Notes: a model not told the origin generated them from the letters alone. Numbered from the stretch's first letter, positions 25,306-37,404 are shown. The stretch: DNA of 64,000 nucleotides from Nocardioides scoriae (GCF_900104965.1 NZ_LT629757.1:310001-374000), one strand, 5' to 3'. Program-made: numbers and translations.

Positions 25306-25713
25306 GTGTTGACTCACGACCCAGCCCGCCGTGGCCGCCGTCTCCGTCGCCCCTCACCGGGCCGTCTGTCCCTGGTCGCCGCCGGGTCCGTGAGCCTCGT
25401 GCTCGCGTCCTCGCTGGTGTCGTCGGCCTCGGCCGACACCCCCGAGCGCTGGGAGCAGGCGCCCGACGTCTCGATCCTCGGCTTCCTGCTGGTCCTGGTC
25501 ATCATCCCGCTGGGCGTCGCCGCGGTCGTGGTGCTGCTCTCGGTGCTGCCGTCGCTGACGCGCGACAAGGGCTACGAGCCCGGCGCCGCGTGGCGCGGGG
25601 AGCCCGAGTGGTTCGGCGGTCCGACCAAGGGCCTGGGCGCGGCCGACGAGGTCTCGCCCCAGCAGCTCGAGGCCGGGAGCAAGGGCGCCGGGGGCACCAG
25701 TGCCAGCTGGTGA
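25306..25713 (+). CDS. small membrane protein, unknown
   Basis: A 135-residue protein: a basic N-terminus, a signal-like segment (LSLVAAGSVSLVLASSLVSS ending ASA), a short external loop (DTPERWEQAPDVS), one strong membrane helix (ILGFLLVLVIIPLGVAAVVV) and a cytoplasmic tail with YEPGAAWRGEPEWFGGP. The WRGEPEWFGGP tail is widespread in actinobacteria and resembles proteins described as the cytochrome aa3 oxidase subunit CtaJ; I cannot confirm that. Its end overlaps the DUF5130-type gene by 14 bases, so the two are probably co-translated. Confidence 0.7.
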   Translation: MLTHDPARRGRRLRRPSPGRLSLVAAGSVSLVLASSLVSSASADTPERWEQAPDVSILGFLLVLVIIPLGVAAVVVLLSVLPSLTRDKGYEPGAAWRGEPEWFGGPTKGLGAADEVSPQQLEAGSKGAGGTSASW

Positions 25714-26080
25714 GTTCAACGCCGCGCAGCAGGCCGAGATCGACCGGGCGATCCGCACCGCCGAGACGACCTGCCGCTTCGAGTTCTCCGTCTACGTCGG
25801 GGCGGCCCAGGGCGAGACCCGTCCCTTCGCCCAGCGCCTGCACGCCGCGCTGAACAACCCCGCCCGCAGCGTCCTGATCCTGGTCGACCCCGCCGCACGT
25901 CGGCTCGAGGTCGTCACCGGCGAGGTGGTGCGCCGCAGCCTCGACGATGGCGCCGTGCGCCTGGCCGTGGCCGGGATGCAGTCGGCGTTCGCGTCCGGTG
26001 ACGTGGTCGCCGGCGTCAAGCACGGCGTCAACCAGCTGGCCGAGGCGGCCCGCGCACCCCGCTCGCTGCACGGCAGCTGA
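25700..26080 (+). CDS. DUF5130-type protein
   Basis: A 126-residue soluble protein with a TPM-like fold (FNAAQQAEIDRAIRTAETTC, FEFSVYVGAAQGETRPFAQR, SVLILVDPAARRLEVVTGEV, then a C-terminal helix). It corresponds in sequence style and position to Rv2468c of M. tuberculosis, next to pepN. The GTG start lies inside the end of the preceding gene. Function unknown; the convergent pepN arrangement is the conserved context. Confidence 0.8.
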   Translation: MPAGEFNAAQQAEIDRAIRTAETTCRFEFSVYVGAAQGETRPFAQRLHAALNNPARSVLILVDPAARRLEVVTGEVVRRSLDDGAVRLAVAGMQSAFASGDVVAGVKHGVNQLAEAARAPRSLHGS

Positions 26081-26099
26081 GCGGGGCGCGCTCCCGCGC

Positions 26100-28664
<2,565 letters not shown>

Positions 28665-28706
28665 GAGCGGCATCATGTCACCGCGGGGAATCGCCCGGAC
28701 CCGGGC

Positions 28707-28712
28707 TAGGTT
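28707..28712 (+). promoter_or_regulatory. -10 box TAGGTT for the DsbA-like gene
   Basis: TAGGTT ends 8 bases before ATG 28721, without a Shine-Dalgarno sequence. Confidence 0.45.
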
Positions 28713-28720
28713 GCGGAGTC

Positions 28721-29326
28721 ATGAGCAAAGACCGCGCTGACTTCTGGTTCGACCCCCGCTGCCCGTTCGCCTGGATCACCTCGCGGTGGATCCTCGAGGT
28801 CGAGCAGGTGCGCGACATCGAGGTGCACTGGCACGTGATGAGCCTGGCCTACCTCAACCGGGACAAGGACATCCCGCAGGACTACCGCGAGATGCTCGAC
28901 AAGGCCTGGGGCCCGGTGCGGGTGTGCATCAAGGCCGAGCAGGAGCACGGCAGCGAGGTGCTGCTGCCTCTCTACACGGCCATGGGCACCCGCATCCACG
29001 TCGAGCAGCAGGAGTTCGACCGCCAGATCGGCGTCGACGCCCTCGCCGACGCCGGCCTGCCGGCCGAGCTGATCGAGGCCTGGGACGACACGTCGCTCGA
29101 CGAGGCCGTGGCGAAGAGCCACCACGAGGGCATGGACGCCGTCGGCGACGACGTCGGCACGCCCACCATCCACATCAACGACACCGCGTTCTTCGGGCCC
29201 GTCATCACCAAGGCGCCCCGCGGCGAGGAGGCGGGCAAGCTCTGGGACGGCTGCGTCGCCGTCGCGTCGTACCCGCTGTTCTTCGAGCTCAAGCGCAGCC
29301 GCTCCGCCGACCTCGACTTCAGCTAG
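28721..29326 (+). CDS. DsbA-family mycothiol-dependent reductase, Rv2466c-like
   Basis: A 201-residue thioredoxin-fold protein. It begins [20 protein letters not shown], where CPFA replaces the CPWC of Rv2466c: the nucleophilic Cys is kept and the resolving Cys is Ala. Later motifs [20 protein letters not shown] place the cis-Pro. Rv2466c-type proteins use mycothiol to reduce substrates including nitro drugs. The gene is divergent from pepN, exactly as in M. tuberculosis. The single-Cys site suggests a monothiol mechanism with mycothiol as resolving thiol. Confidence 0.85.
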   Translation: MSKDRADFWFDPRCPFAWITSRWILEVEQVRDIEVHWHVMSLAYLNRDKDIPQDYREMLDKAWGPVRVCIKAEQEHGSEVLLPLYTAMGTRIHVEQQEFDRQIGVDALADAGLPAELIEAWDDTSLDEAVAKSHHEGMDAVGDDVGTPTIHINDTAFFGPVITKAPRGEEAGKLWDGCVAVASYPLFFELKRSRSADLDFS

Positions 29327-29332
29327 CCGACC

Positions 29333-30031
29333 TCAGCTCGACGTCGCGGCGGTGGCCGCCGTGGTCGCGGCCATGGCGGCCACCATCGCCGCCTGGGCCG
29401 CGGCCACGGCGTCGGCCACGCCCTTGGCCGCCCAGTCGCCCTCGGCGACCGCCTTGGCGCGCTTCTTCACCTCGCCGGCGCCGACGTCGCCGCGCTCGAC
29501 GACGCGGTGGGCCACCCCGAGGCCGTGCAGCAGCGCCACCAGCGCACCGGTGCGCGGGTCGGGGCGGTCGCCGCGCAGCAGGGTGGCCTCCAGCGCGCGC
29601 CGCACGTGCTCCTCGTGGCGGGCGTCGGCGGCCGGCCACCGGGTGGTGGGGAACAGCCCCAGCACCTTGTCCTCGCGGCGCTCGACCAGCCCGCGCCCGG
29701 CCAGCCGCTCCAGCAGCGGGTCGCGCTGCTTGCGGCCCAGCCGGCCGACGAGGTCCTGGGCGGTGCGCTCCTTCTCCGCGACCTTGTCGTACGCCGCCCG
29801 CAGCGCCGGGTCGCCGGGCAGCGACCCGGTCACCCGCACCCGGCCGGGCTGGGTGAAGCCCCACTTCCTCCCCGGTGCGTCGACGTCGACGTGCTCGCCC
29901 AGGGCGAGGTCGACCAGGAGGGCGCCCCCGAGCCCGACGTCGAGGTAGGTGGCGTGGCTCAGCTTCCCCGACTCGTCGTCGAGCAGGAGCAGCAGCAGGT
30001 CCTCGGCGATCAGCGTCGTCACGGCGTCCAT
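29333..30031 (-). CDS. GPP34 (GOLPH3-like) phosphoprotein-family protein
   Basis: A 232-residue helical protein. It opens [20 protein letters not shown], the bacterial GPP34 signature, and continues with [35 protein letters not shown] (winged-helix-like) and [20 protein letters not shown]. Eukaryotic GOLPH3 binds phosphatidylinositol phosphates at the Golgi; actinobacterial homologues are of unknown role. The last 45 residues are an Ala-rich low-complexity helix. A TAGCGT -10 box (30038-30043, minus strand) lies 6 bases before the ATG, divergent from metG. Confidence 0.87.
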   Translation of the reverse strand: MDAVTTLIAEDLLLLLLDDESGKLSHATYLDVGLGGALLVDLALGEHVDVDAPGRKWGFTQPGRVRVTGSLPGDPALRAAYDKVAEKERTAQDLVGRLGRKQRDPLLERLAGRGLVERREDKVLGLFPTTRWPAADARHEEHVRRALEATLLRGDRPDPRTGALVALLHGLGVAHRVVERGDVGAGEVKKRAKAVAEGDWAAKGVADAVAAAQAAMVAAMAATTAATAATSS

Positions 30032-30037
30032 GGCCCG

Positions 30038-30043
30038 ACGCTA
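30038..30043 (-). promoter_or_regulatory. -10 box TAGCGT for the GPP34 gene
   Basis: On the minus strand, TAGCGT precedes the ATG at 30031 by 6 bases. Confidence 0.45.
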
Positions 30044-30087
30044 GGCAGGGCGCCCGCCCACCGCCAGTGCGAGATGTCACCGGAACC

Positions 30088-30093
30088 TAGGAT
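30088..30093 (+). promoter_or_regulatory. -10 box TAGGAT for metG
   Basis: TAGGAT ends 7 bases before ATG 30101; no Shine-Dalgarno sequence. It confirms 30101 against upstream in-frame starts. Confidence 0.5.
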
Positions 30094-30100
30094 CACCCCC

Positions 30101-31933
30101 ATGAGTCGAGTCCTCTCCGCCGTCGCCTGGCCCTACGCCAACGGCCCCCGCCACATCGGCCACGTGGCCGGCTTCGGCGTGCCGTCCGACGTGTTCAGCC
30201 GCTACATGCGGATGGCCGGTCACGACGTGCTGATGGTCTCGGGCACCGACGAGCACGGCACCCCGATCCTGATCGCGGCCGACGAGGCCGGCACGACGCC
30301 GCAGGAGCTGGCCGACCAGAACCACCGGGTGATCGCCGAGGACCTGGCGGCGCTGGGCATCTCCTACGACCTCTACACGCGCACCACCACCCGCAACCAC
30401 ACCGCGGTGGTGCAGGAGCTGTTCACCGGCGTCCACGCCAACGGCTACTTCATCGAGCAGACGACGTACGGCGCCATCAGCCCCTCCACCGGGCGCACCC
30501 TGCCCGACCGCTACATCGAGGGCACCTGCCCGATCTGCGGCTACGACAAGGCCCGCGGCGACCAGTGCGACAACTGCGGCAACCAGCTCGACCCCGCGGA
30601 CCTGGTGCGGCCGCGCTCGCGCATCAACGGGGAGACGCCGGAGTTCGTCGAGACCCAGCACTTCTTCCTCGACCTGCCGGCCCTGGCCGCGGCCCTGGGG
30701 GAGTGGCTCGACGAGCGCGAGGCGAGCGGCACCTGGCGCCCCAACGTCATCAAGTTCAGCCAGAACATCCTCGAGGACATCCGGCCGCGCGCGATGACGC
30801 GCGACATCGACTGGGGGATCCCGATCCCGCTCGACGGGTGGCGCGAGAACCCCACCAAGCGGCTCTACGTCTGGTTCGACGCGGTCGTGGGCTACCTCTC
30901 GGCCAGCATCGAGTGGGCCCGGCGCAACGCTGCCGAGAACGGCGGCGACCCCGAGGCCTGGCGGCAGTGGTGGAACGACCCCGAGGCGCTGTCCTACTAC
31001 TTCATGGGCAAGGACAACATCACCTTCCACAGCCAGATCTGGCCCGCCGAGCTGCTGGCCTACTCCGGGAAGGGCGACAAGGGCGGCGAGCCCGGTCGGT
31101 TCGGCGCCCTCGACCTGCCGACCGAGGTCGTCTCCAGCGAGTTCCTCACCATGGAGGGCAAGAAGTTCTCCTCCTCGCAGCGCGTGGTGATCTACGTCCG
31201 CGACCTGCTCAGCCGCTACCAGCCCGACGCGTTCCGCTACTTCGTGGCCGCCGCCGGACCCGAGAACCAGGACAGCGACTTCACCTGGGCGGAGTTCGTG
31301 CGCCGCACCAACGACGAGCTGGTCGCCGGCTGGGGCAACCTGGTCAACCGCACGGCGTCGATGATCGCGAAGAGCTTCGGCGAGGTCCCGCCGGCGGGTC
31401 CCCTCGAGGCGGCCGACCAGGCGCTGCTCGACCGGGTGGGCGCCACCTTCGAGGTCGTGGGCGACCTGATCGCCCGGCACCGCCAGAAGGCGGCGATCGG
31501 CGAGGCGATGCGGGTGGTCTCCGAGGTCAACCGCTACGTCACCGACACCGCGCCCTGGACGCTCAAGGGCGACGACCAGCGCGAGCGACTCGGCACCGTG
31601 CTGCACGTGCTGGCCCAGTGCGTCACCGACCTCAACACGGTGCTCTCGCCGTTCCTGCCGTTCTCGGCGAACGCCGTCGACCAGGTGCTGGGCGGCGAGG
31701 GCCGGGTGCAGCCGATGCCGCAGCTGGTCGAGGCCGAGGACCTCGACGGGGGAGCGGGCTACCCGGTGCTCACCGGCGACTACACCACCGCGGCCCGGTG
31801 GGAGCGGCGACCGGTGGTGGTCGGCACGCCGGTGGCCAAGCCGACCCCGGTCTTCACCAAGCTCGACACCGCCGTCGTCGACGAGGAGCTGGGTCGGCTG
31901 CGGGGCGACGAGCCCGCCACCGAGGAGGCCTGA
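30101..31933 (+). CDS. metG: methionyl-tRNA synthetase
   Basis: A 610-residue class I synthetase charging tRNA-Met. The HIGH motif is HIGH in [14 protein letters not shown] (about residues 11-24). The connective-peptide zinc knuckle is [18 protein letters not shown] (about 143-160). The KMSKS loop is GKKFSSSQ (about 352), the variant common in actinobacteria. The anticodon-binding helical domain follows, and no C-terminal EMAP-type tRNA-binding domain is present. The stop overlaps the next gene's start (TGATG), so a downstream esterase is translationally coupled to it. Confidence 0.96.
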   Translation: MSRVLSAVAWPYANGPRHIGHVAGFGVPSDVFSRYMRMAGHDVLMVSGTDEHGTPILIAADEAGTTPQELADQNHRVIAEDLAALGISYDLYTRTTTRNHTAVVQELFTGVHANGYFIEQTTYGAISPSTGRTLPDRYIEGTCPICGYDKARGDQCDNCGNQLDPADLVRPRSRINGETPEFVETQHFFLDLPALAAALGEWLDEREASGTWRPNVIKFSQNILEDIRPRAMTRDIDWGIPIPLDGWRENPTKRLYVWFDAVVGYLSASIEWARRNAAENGGDPEAWRQWWNDPEALSYYFMGKDNITFHSQIWPAELLAYSGKGDKGGEPGRFGALDLPTEVVSSEFLTMEGKKFSSSQRVVIYVRDLLSRYQPDAFRYFVAAAGPENQDSDFTWAEFVRRTNDELVAGWGNLVNRTASMIAKSFGEVPPAGPLEAADQALLDRVGATFEVVGDLIARHRQKAAIGEAMRVVSEVNRYVTDTAPWTLKGDDQRERLGTVLHVLAQCVTDLNTVLSPFLPFSANAVDQVLGGEGRVQPMPQLVEAEDLDGGAGYPVLTGDYTTAARWERRPVVVGTPVAKPTPVFTKLDTAVVDEELGRLRGDEPATEEA

Positions 31934-32817
31934 TGCTGTTCCCCCACGTGCGACGCGCCGTCGAGGCCGCCGCCGGCGAGGTCCCGGTCCACGACCCCGC
32001 CTTCGACGTCGCCGCGTCGCGCCGCGAGGCGCGCGAGCAGGCTGCCCGCGAGCCCCGGGAGCCGGTCGAGCAGGTCCGCGACCTCGACGCCGACGGGGTG
32101 CCCTGCCGGCTCTACGTCCCGGCCGGCGCGGCCCCCGGCGTGGTGGTCCACGTGCACGGCGGCGGCTTCGTGCTCAACGACGTCGAGGTCCACGACAACG
32201 CCGCCCGGAGGCTGGCCGACCGGGCGGGCGTCGCGGTGCTGAGCGTGGACTACCGGCGACCGCCCGAGCACCGCTTCCCGGCGGCGCCCGACGACGTGTC
32301 GACCGTGCTGGCCTGGCTCGAGGCGCACGCCGCCGACGAGGGGGTCGCCGGCCCGACGTACGCCCACGGGGACAGCGCGGGTGCCAACCTCGTGCTGGTG
32401 GCCGCGCTGCGCCACCCGGGCCGGATCACCGCGCTGGCGCTGACCTACCCGTTCCTCGACCCGCGGGGCGGCTCCGACTCCTACGCGCTCGAGGGCGTGG
32501 GCTTCGACCCCGCGAGCGCCGCCTGGTACTGGGAGCAGTACGCCGCGTCGCCGGCCGACCTCGACGACCCCGACCTGGCCCCGCTGCTCTCCGACCGGCT
32601 CGCCACGCTCCCGCCGACCCTGGTGGTCACCGCGGAGGGCGACCCGCTGCGCGACGAGGGCGAGCACCTGGCCCGCACCCTCGCCGAGCTGGGCGTCGAG
32701 GTGACCGCGACCCGCTACCTCGGGCAGGTCCACGGCTTCTGGCGCCACCCGTCGGTCTTCGTCGCCGCCGAGCCGCTCACCCGCCAGGTCGCGGGCTTCC
32801 TGCGCCAGCACGGCTGA
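31933..32817 (+). CDS. alpha/beta hydrolase, HSL-type esterase
   Basis: A 294-residue esterase of the hormone-sensitive lipase family. The oxyanion motif HVHGGGF (about residue 73), the nucleophile elbow GDSAGAN (Ser near 155), EGDPLRDEG (acid) and QVHGFWRHPS (His) complete the catalytic triad. It starts in a TGATG overlap with metG and has GAGGAGG upstream. Substrate unknown; short-chain acyl esters are typical. The coupling to metG is probably of expression, not pathway. Confidence 0.88.
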   Translation: MLFPHVRRAVEAAAGEVPVHDPAFDVAASRREAREQAAREPREPVEQVRDLDADGVPCRLYVPAGAAPGVVVHVHGGGFVLNDVEVHDNAARRLADRAGVAVLSVDYRRPPEHRFPAAPDDVSTVLAWLEAHAADEGVAGPTYAHGDSAGANLVLVAALRHPGRITALALTYPFLDPRGGSDSYALEGVGFDPASAAWYWEQYAASPADLDDPDLAPLLSDRLATLPPTLVVTAEGDPLRDEGEHLARTLAELGVEVTATRYLGQVHGFWRHPSVFVAAEPLTRQVAGFLRQHG

Positions 32818-32837
32818 GGACCTGCTCCCGGCCGCGC

Positions 32838-34325
32838 CTACTGCAGGGCCGAGGTCAGCCGCATCACGTTGTCGACGTACCTCGTCCGGCGCGGGCGCAG
32901 CGCCCACTCGTCGAGGGTGAGCGGGCGCGACAGCGCGCGGTAGTGGTCCTCGACCTGCCGCACCCGGGAGACCACCTCGGGGCCGAGCAGCATCGCCGAC
33001 ACCTCGTAGTTGAGGGCGAACGAGCGCTGGTCCATGTTGCTCGAGCCGATCACCGCGACGTCGTCGTCGACGGTGAAGTGCTTGGAGTGCAGCACGTACG
33101 GCGCGGGGTAGAGGTGGATCACCACCCCCGAGCGCAGCAGCTCCTCGTAGAACGACGCCTGGGCGTGGCCGACCATGAACTGGTCGCTCTGCTCGCTGAC
33201 GAACAGCTCCACCGCCACGCCCCGGCGCGCGGCCGTCGTGACGGCGTACAGCAGGGACTCGTCGGGGACGAAGTAGGGGCTGGTGAGGCTGATCCGGTCG
33301 GTGGCGGCGTAGATGAGGGTGGTGAACATCCGCAGGTTGTTCTCCTCGTCGTACCCCGGCCCGGACGGCACGACCTGGGCCTTCACGCCGGTCACCGCCT
33401 CCGCGGAGCGGGGGTCGGGCGCGGGCCGGCCGGCGCCCTCCACGGGGACCCGCTCGTCGGTCTCGAAGAACCAGTCGGAGGCGAACACCGCCGCCAGCTC
33501 GGTCACCAGCGGCCCCTCGACGCGGCACATCAGCTCCACCCACTCGCGGCCGGCGCGGTGGTTCGCGGGCTTGTTGTAGCCCGGCTCGACCAGGTTGAGG
33601 CTGCCGGTGAAGCCGACCAGCCCGTCGACCACGAGCAGCTTGCGGTGGTTGCGCAGGTCGGGCCTGCGGAAGCGGCGCCTCAGCGGCTGGATGGGCAGCA
33701 TCGGGTGCCAGTCGATGTCGGTCGCCCGCAGCCGGCGCAGGAAGCCGCGGTAGCCCGGGATGCCGCGCGAGCCGAGGTGGTCGAAGAGCAGCCGGACCGA
33801 GACCCCGCGCTCGGTGGCGGCCACCAGCGCCTCGAAGAACGGCGCGGTCACGTCGTCCCAGGCGCTGATGTAGAACTCCACCAGCACGTGGTGGTGGGCG
33901 CGCTCGACCGCCTCGGTCATCGCCGCGATGGTGTCGGCGTAGTCCTCCAGCAGCACCACGTCGACGTCGTCGACCAGCGGCAGCGCGCCCAGCCCGCGGT
34001 TGAGCTCGACGACGGTGCGCACCACCGGGCGCAGCTCGTCGGCGCCCGCGCGGGGGAGCGCGTCGACCCGCTCGTTCATGGCGGCGTTGATCTCGCGCTG
34101 GCGGGCGTGACGACGCTTGCCGACCCGGTTGGAGCCGAGGAAGGCGAACGCCACCAGGCCCACCAGGGGGCTGAGCAGCACCAGCAGCAGCCAGGCCATG
34201 CCGGTCGAGGGCTTGCGGTTGCCCGGGATGACGCCGAGGGCGACCACGCGCAGCGCCACCTCGAGCACGACGACGAGCGCGCCGACCACGGACAGCACGA
34301 CCGTGGTGTCGGACGAGGGGAGCAC
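32838..34325 (-). CDS. cls: cardiolipin synthase (phospholipase D family)
   Basis: A 495-residue membrane enzyme making cardiolipin. Two N-terminal membrane helices (VVLSVVGALVVVLEVALRVV and MAWLLLVLLSPLVGLVAFAF) are followed by two PLD motifs, HRKLLVVDGLVGFTGSLN and HSKHFTVDDDVAVIGSSN, both HxKxxxxD. The GTG start is supported by AGGAGG 4-5 bases upstream on the minus strand. It is divergent from the LOR-like gene with only 21 bp between starts. Confidence 0.92.
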   Translation of the reverse strand: MLPSSDTTVVLSVVGALVVVLEVALRVVALGVIPGNRKPSTGMAWLLLVLLSPLVGLVAFAFLGSNRVGKRRHARQREINAAMNERVDALPRAGADELRPVVRTVVELNRGLGALPLVDDVDVVLLEDYADTIAAMTEAVERAHHHVLVEFYISAWDDVTAPFFEALVAATERGVSVRLLFDHLGSRGIPGYRGFLRRLRATDIDWHPMLPIQPLRRRFRRPDLRNHRKLLVVDGLVGFTGSLNLVEPGYNKPANHRAGREWVELMCRVEGPLVTELAAVFASDWFFETDERVPVEGAGRPAPDPRSAEAVTGVKAQVVPSGPGYDEENNLRMFTTLIYAATDRISLTSPYFVPDESLLYAVTTAARRGVAVELFVSEQSDQFMVGHAQASFYEELLRSGVVIHLYPAPYVLHSKHFTVDDDVAVIGSSNMDQRSFALNYEVSAMLLGPEVVSRVRQVEDHYRALSRPLTLDEWALRPRRTRYVDNVMRLTSALQ

Positions 34326-34334
34326 GGGTCCTCC

Positions 34335-34340
34335 TAGGGT
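34335..34340 (+). promoter_or_regulatory. -10 box TAGGGT for the LOR-like gene
   Basis: TAGGGT ends 6 bases before ATG 34347. It overlaps the cls leader on the opposite strand, so the two promoters are interleaved. Confidence 0.5.
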
Positions 34341-34346
34341 GGGCGC

Positions 34347-34916
34347 ATGACCGCGCAGATGTATCTTCCCCGCTTCTACGTCCGCCAGAAGCTGACCATG
34401 ATGGTCAACCGCTACGAGATCATCGAGTCCCACGAGGACGGCTCCGACGGGCGGCTGATGGCGATCGCGCAGCAGAAGCGGCTGGCCTTCAAGGAGCAGG
34501 TCACCTTCTACCGCGACGAGGACCGCACCCTCCCGGTCTTCTCCTTCCAGGCGCGCCAGCGCCTCGACCTCGGCGCCGGGTACGACGTCCGCGACGCCGA
34601 GGGGGGACACCTCGGCTCCTTCCGCAAGGACTTCGGCGCCAGCCTGCTGCGCTCGACCTTCCAGCTCAGCGCCCTCGGCCTGGAGGCGACGGGCCGCGAG
34701 CGCAACCAGCTCGTCGCGCTCGTGCGGCGCTTCGTCGACATCCCGCTGCCCTTCCACTTCGACTTCGTCGACACCGCCACCGGCCAGGTGGTGATGACCT
34801 CCGAGCGGCAGGTGTCGCTGCGCGACCGCTACACCGTGGCGGTCCTGGACCCGCGCATCGACTTCCGCCTCGCGGCGTCGATGGCGGTGGGCCTGGACGC
34901 CCTGCTGGCCCGCTGA
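34347..34916 (+). CDS. LURP-one-related (LOR) barrel protein
   Basis: A 189-residue protein with a tubby-like beta-barrel pattern: YVRQKLTMMVNRYEII, LAFKEQVTFYRDED, VFSFQARQRLDLGAGYDV, HLGSFRKDFGAS, FDFVDTATGQVVMTSERQVS and a closing hydrophobic helix. This matches the LURP-one-related family. Its biochemical role is unknown; membrane phospholipid binding is suggested by family likeness to scramblase/tubby. It is upstream of rpiB with a short gap and a separate promoter. Confidence 0.75.
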   Translation: MTAQMYLPRFYVRQKLTMMVNRYEIIESHEDGSDGRLMAIAQQKRLAFKEQVTFYRDEDRTLPVFSFQARQRLDLGAGYDVRDAEGGHLGSFRKDFGASLLRSTFQLSALGLEATGRERNQLVALVRRFVDIPLPFHFDFVDTATGQVVMTSERQVSLRDRYTVAVLDPRIDFRLAASMAVGLDALLAR

Positions 34917-34927
34917 GCGTCCCGGAC

Positions 34928-34933
34928 TAGCCT
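34928..34933 (+). promoter_or_regulatory. -10 box TAGCCT for rpiB
   Basis: TAGCCT ends 6 bases before ATG 34940. Confidence 0.5.
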
Positions 34934-34939
34934 GGCCCC

Positions 34940-35437
34940 ATGCGCGTGCACCTCGGCTCCGACCACGCCGGCCTCGAGCTGAAGGACCACCTCGTCGGGT
35001 GGCTGCGCGAGCACGGCTTCGAGCCCGTCGACCACGGCCCCTTCGTCTACGACGCCCTCGACGACTACCCGGTGTTCTGCCTGCGGGCGGCCGCCGGCGT
35101 GGTGGCCGACCCGGGCAGCCTCGGCGTGGTCATCGGTGGCTCCGGCAACGGCGAGCAGATCGCGGCCAACAAGGTGGCGGGGGTGCGCTGTGCGCTCGCC
35201 TGGAGCGAGGAGACCGCGGCCCTGGGCCGCCAGCACAACGACGCCAACGTGGTCTCGGTCGGGGGCCGGATGCACAGCCTCGAGGACATGACGCGCTTCG
35301 TGGAGGTCTTCCTCACCACCGACTTCAGCGGCGAGGAGCGCCACTCCCGCCGCATCGAGATGCTCGCGGCGTACGAGTCGACCGGTGACCTGCCGCCCCT
35401 GCCCGACTCCGCGCTCGGGCACGGCCCGGATGCCTGA
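34940..35437 (+). CDS. rpiB: ribose-5-phosphate isomerase B
   Basis: A 165-residue RpiB/LacAB-type isomerase that interconverts ribose 5-phosphate and ribulose 5-phosphate. It begins MRVHLGSDHAGLELK, and has VVIGGSGNGEQIAANKV with the loop used by mycobacterial RpiB (Ser/Glu in place of the Cys base) and RQHNDANVVSVGGR. The end overlaps the DNA-glycosylase start by 8 bases. This pairing is the same as Rv2465c-Rv2464c. Confidence 0.94.
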   Translation: MRVHLGSDHAGLELKDHLVGWLREHGFEPVDHGPFVYDALDDYPVFCLRAAAGVVADPGSLGVVIGGSGNGEQIAANKVAGVRCALAWSEETAALGRQHNDANVVSVGGRMHSLEDMTRFVEVFLTTDFSGEERHSRRIEMLAAYESTGDLPPLPDSALGHGPDA

Positions 35438-36266
35438 GGGCCACACCCTCCACCGCCTGGCCACCTCGCTGCGCGACGCCTTCGCCGGCGACGTCGTCCG
35501 GGTGAGCAGCCCGCAGGGCAGGTTCGCGGAGTCGGCCGCGCAGCTCGACGGCCACCGCCTCGTGGAGGCGAGCTCGCGCGGCAAGCACCTGTTCCTCGAC
35601 CTCGAGGACGTGCCGAGCGTGCACGTCCACCTCGGCCTCTACGGCAAGTTCGCGGTCCACGACCGGCGTGGGGGCGAGGTCCCCGACCCGGTGGGCCAGG
35701 TCCGGATGCGGCTGGTCTCCGAGCGGTCGTGGGCCGACCTGCGCGGTGCCACCGCCTGCGAGACCGTGACGCCCGAGGAGCACGCCGCGATCCTGGCCCG
35801 GCTGGGTCCCGACCCGCTGGACCCCGCGGCCGACCCGCTGCTGGCCTGGGAGCGCATCAGCCGCAGCAAGGTCGCCATCGGCGCGATGCTGATGGACCAG
35901 ACGGTGGTCGCGGGGGTCGGCAACGTCTACCGGGCCGAGGTCCTCTTCCGCCACCGGCTGCACCCCCTGCGGCCCGGGAGGACGCTGCGCCGCGGCCAGT
36001 TCGCGGCGCTGTGGGAGGACCTCGTGGTGCTGCTGCACGACGGCGTCCGCGACGGCGCGATCCGCACCCTGCGACCCGAGCACGCGGCGGTCGCGCGGGA
36101 GGCGTCGAAGGTGGAGGGCCGACGGGTCAGGAACTACGTCTACCGGCGCCAGGGCCAGCCGTGCCTGGTGTGCGGCGCCACCGTGCGCACCGAGGAGCTG
36201 CAGCAGCGCAACCTGTTCTGGTGTCCGCGTTGCCAGCCCGTGTTCCGGTCCCGCGCCGTAGTCTGA
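35430..36266 (+). CDS. Fpg/Nei-family DNA glycosylase (Nei2-like)
   Basis: A 278-residue base-excision enzyme. The catalytic N-terminus MPEGHTLHRLA carries Pro2-Glu3, the nucleophile region. The middle has the H2TH helix (RNVYRAEVLF-like GVGNVYRAEVLFRHRLHP), and the C-terminal zinc finger uses CLVC and CPRC. ATG 35430 is chosen since family members start with MPEG; it lies inside the end of rpiB. It removes oxidised pyrimidines or nicks abasic sites. Confidence 0.92.
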   Translation: MPEGHTLHRLATSLRDAFAGDVVRVSSPQGRFAESAAQLDGHRLVEASSRGKHLFLDLEDVPSVHVHLGLYGKFAVHDRRGGEVPDPVGQVRMRLVSERSWADLRGATACETVTPEEHAAILARLGPDPLDPAADPLLAWERISRSKVAIGAMLMDQTVVAGVGNVYRAEVLFRHRLHPLRPGRTLRRGQFAALWEDLVVLLHDGVRDGAIRTLRPEHAAVAREASKVEGRRVRNYVYRRQGQPCLVCGATVRTEELQQRNLFWCPRCQPVFRSRAVV

Positions 36267-36300
36267 TCCCCCTTCCCGCACCGACCGAAAGCGCCCGCTT

Positions 36301-37404
36301 GTGACCTTGCGAGACGTGATGTCGCCCCGCAACCAGCTGACGCGCCTCCGACGAGAGCTGTCGGTCTCCGACCGGCTGCCGCTCCTCGGCCTGGTCGCGC
36401 TCACGGTCGGGCTCACCGTGCTGGGGCTCACCCAGGAGGCCTGGGTCCCGTTCGGCGCGCTGGTGCTGCCGATGGTGATGGGCAGCCTGTTCCTGGGGCC
36501 GCGGTCGCTGCCGTGGTTCATCGTGCTCGTCTGCGTCGGGGTGACCGTGCAGCTGGCCTACTCGGTGGACTTCACCAACGCCGAGGGAAGGCCGATCTAC
36601 CAGAACGTCACCCGGGTCGGGATCGTCTTCCTCGTCGGCATCATCATCATGGCGACGTCGTTCCGCCGCAGCCGGCTCGGCGTCTCGGGCCGCCGTGGGG
36701 AGTCGATGTTCGTCGACCTGCGCGACCGCATCAACCGCCAGGGCCAGCTGCCCGCGCTGCCGGACCGCTGGCTCGCCGAGTCGGTCTTCCGCGCGGCCGG
36801 CGGCACCTCCTTCGCCGGCGACTTCATCGTGGCCCGTCGCACCCTCGACGACCGGCTCGACCTGGTGGTGGTCGACGTGTCCGGCAAGGGTGTGGAGGCC
36901 GGCTCGCGCTCGCTGTTCCTCTCCGGCGCCTTCAACGGCATCGTCTCCGCGCTCCCGGGGGAGGAGTTCCTGCCGGCCGCCAACGACTACCTGCTCGCCC
37001 AGAGCTGGGAGGAGGGGTTCGCCACCGCGATCCACCTCCACCTCGACCTCACCACGGGCGACTTCGAGCTGCGCAAGGCCGGGCACCCGCCTGCGGTGTG
37101 GCTGCACGCCGGGTCGGGCCGCTGGAGCGTGGTCAACTCCGACGGGCCGGTGCTGGGCCTGATGGAGGACGCCGACTTCGAGTGCGTCACCGGGCACCTC
37201 TCGGCCGGCGACGGCCTGCTGCTGTTCACCGACGGGCTCGTCGAGACGGCGCAGCGCGACATCTCCCTGGGCATCGACAAGCTCGCCGGCCTGGGGGAGC
37301 GGCTGCTGCAGCGCGGCTTCGACGGCGGCGCCGAGATGCTGGTCGCGACCATGCAGCAGACCAACGACGACCGGGCCCTCGTGGTGGTCCACCGGCGCTG
37401 GTAG
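36301..37404 (+). CDS. membrane PP2C/SpoIIE-type Ser/Thr phosphatase
   Basis: A 367-residue protein. Residues 25-125 contain four membrane helices (LPLLGLVALTVGLTVLGLTQ and onward). The C-terminal half is a SpoIIE-type PP2C domain with metal-binding motifs AGDFIVARR, VVVDVSGKGVEAGSRS and GLLLFTDGLVE. Such proteins dephosphorylate anti-anti-sigma factors or kinase targets. The start is GTG 36301. No partner switch protein is seen beside it. Confidence 0.85.
   Translation: MTLRDVMSPRNQLTRLRRELSVSDRLPLLGLVALTVGLTVLGLTQEAWVPFGALVLPMVMGSLFLGPRSLPWFIVLVCVGVTVQLAYSVDFTNAEGRPIYQNVTRVGIVFLVGIIIMATSFRRSRLGVSGRRGESMFVDLRDRINRQGQLPALPDRWLAESVFRAAGGTSFAGDFIVARRTLDDRLDLVVVDVSGKGVEAGSRSLFLSGAFNGIVSALPGEEFLPAANDYLLAQSWEEGFATAIHLHLDLTTGDFELRKAGHPPAVWLHAGSGRWSVVNSDGPVLGLMEDADFECVTGHLSAGDGLLLFTDGLVETAQRDISLGIDKLAGLGERLLQRGFDGGAEMLVATMQQTNDDRALVVVHRRW

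Noticed and set aside
31130-31190. KFSSS in MetRS instead of KMSKS as a damaged active site
   Set aside because: The GKKFSSS form is typical of actinobacterial MetRS, and the remaining motifs are intact.
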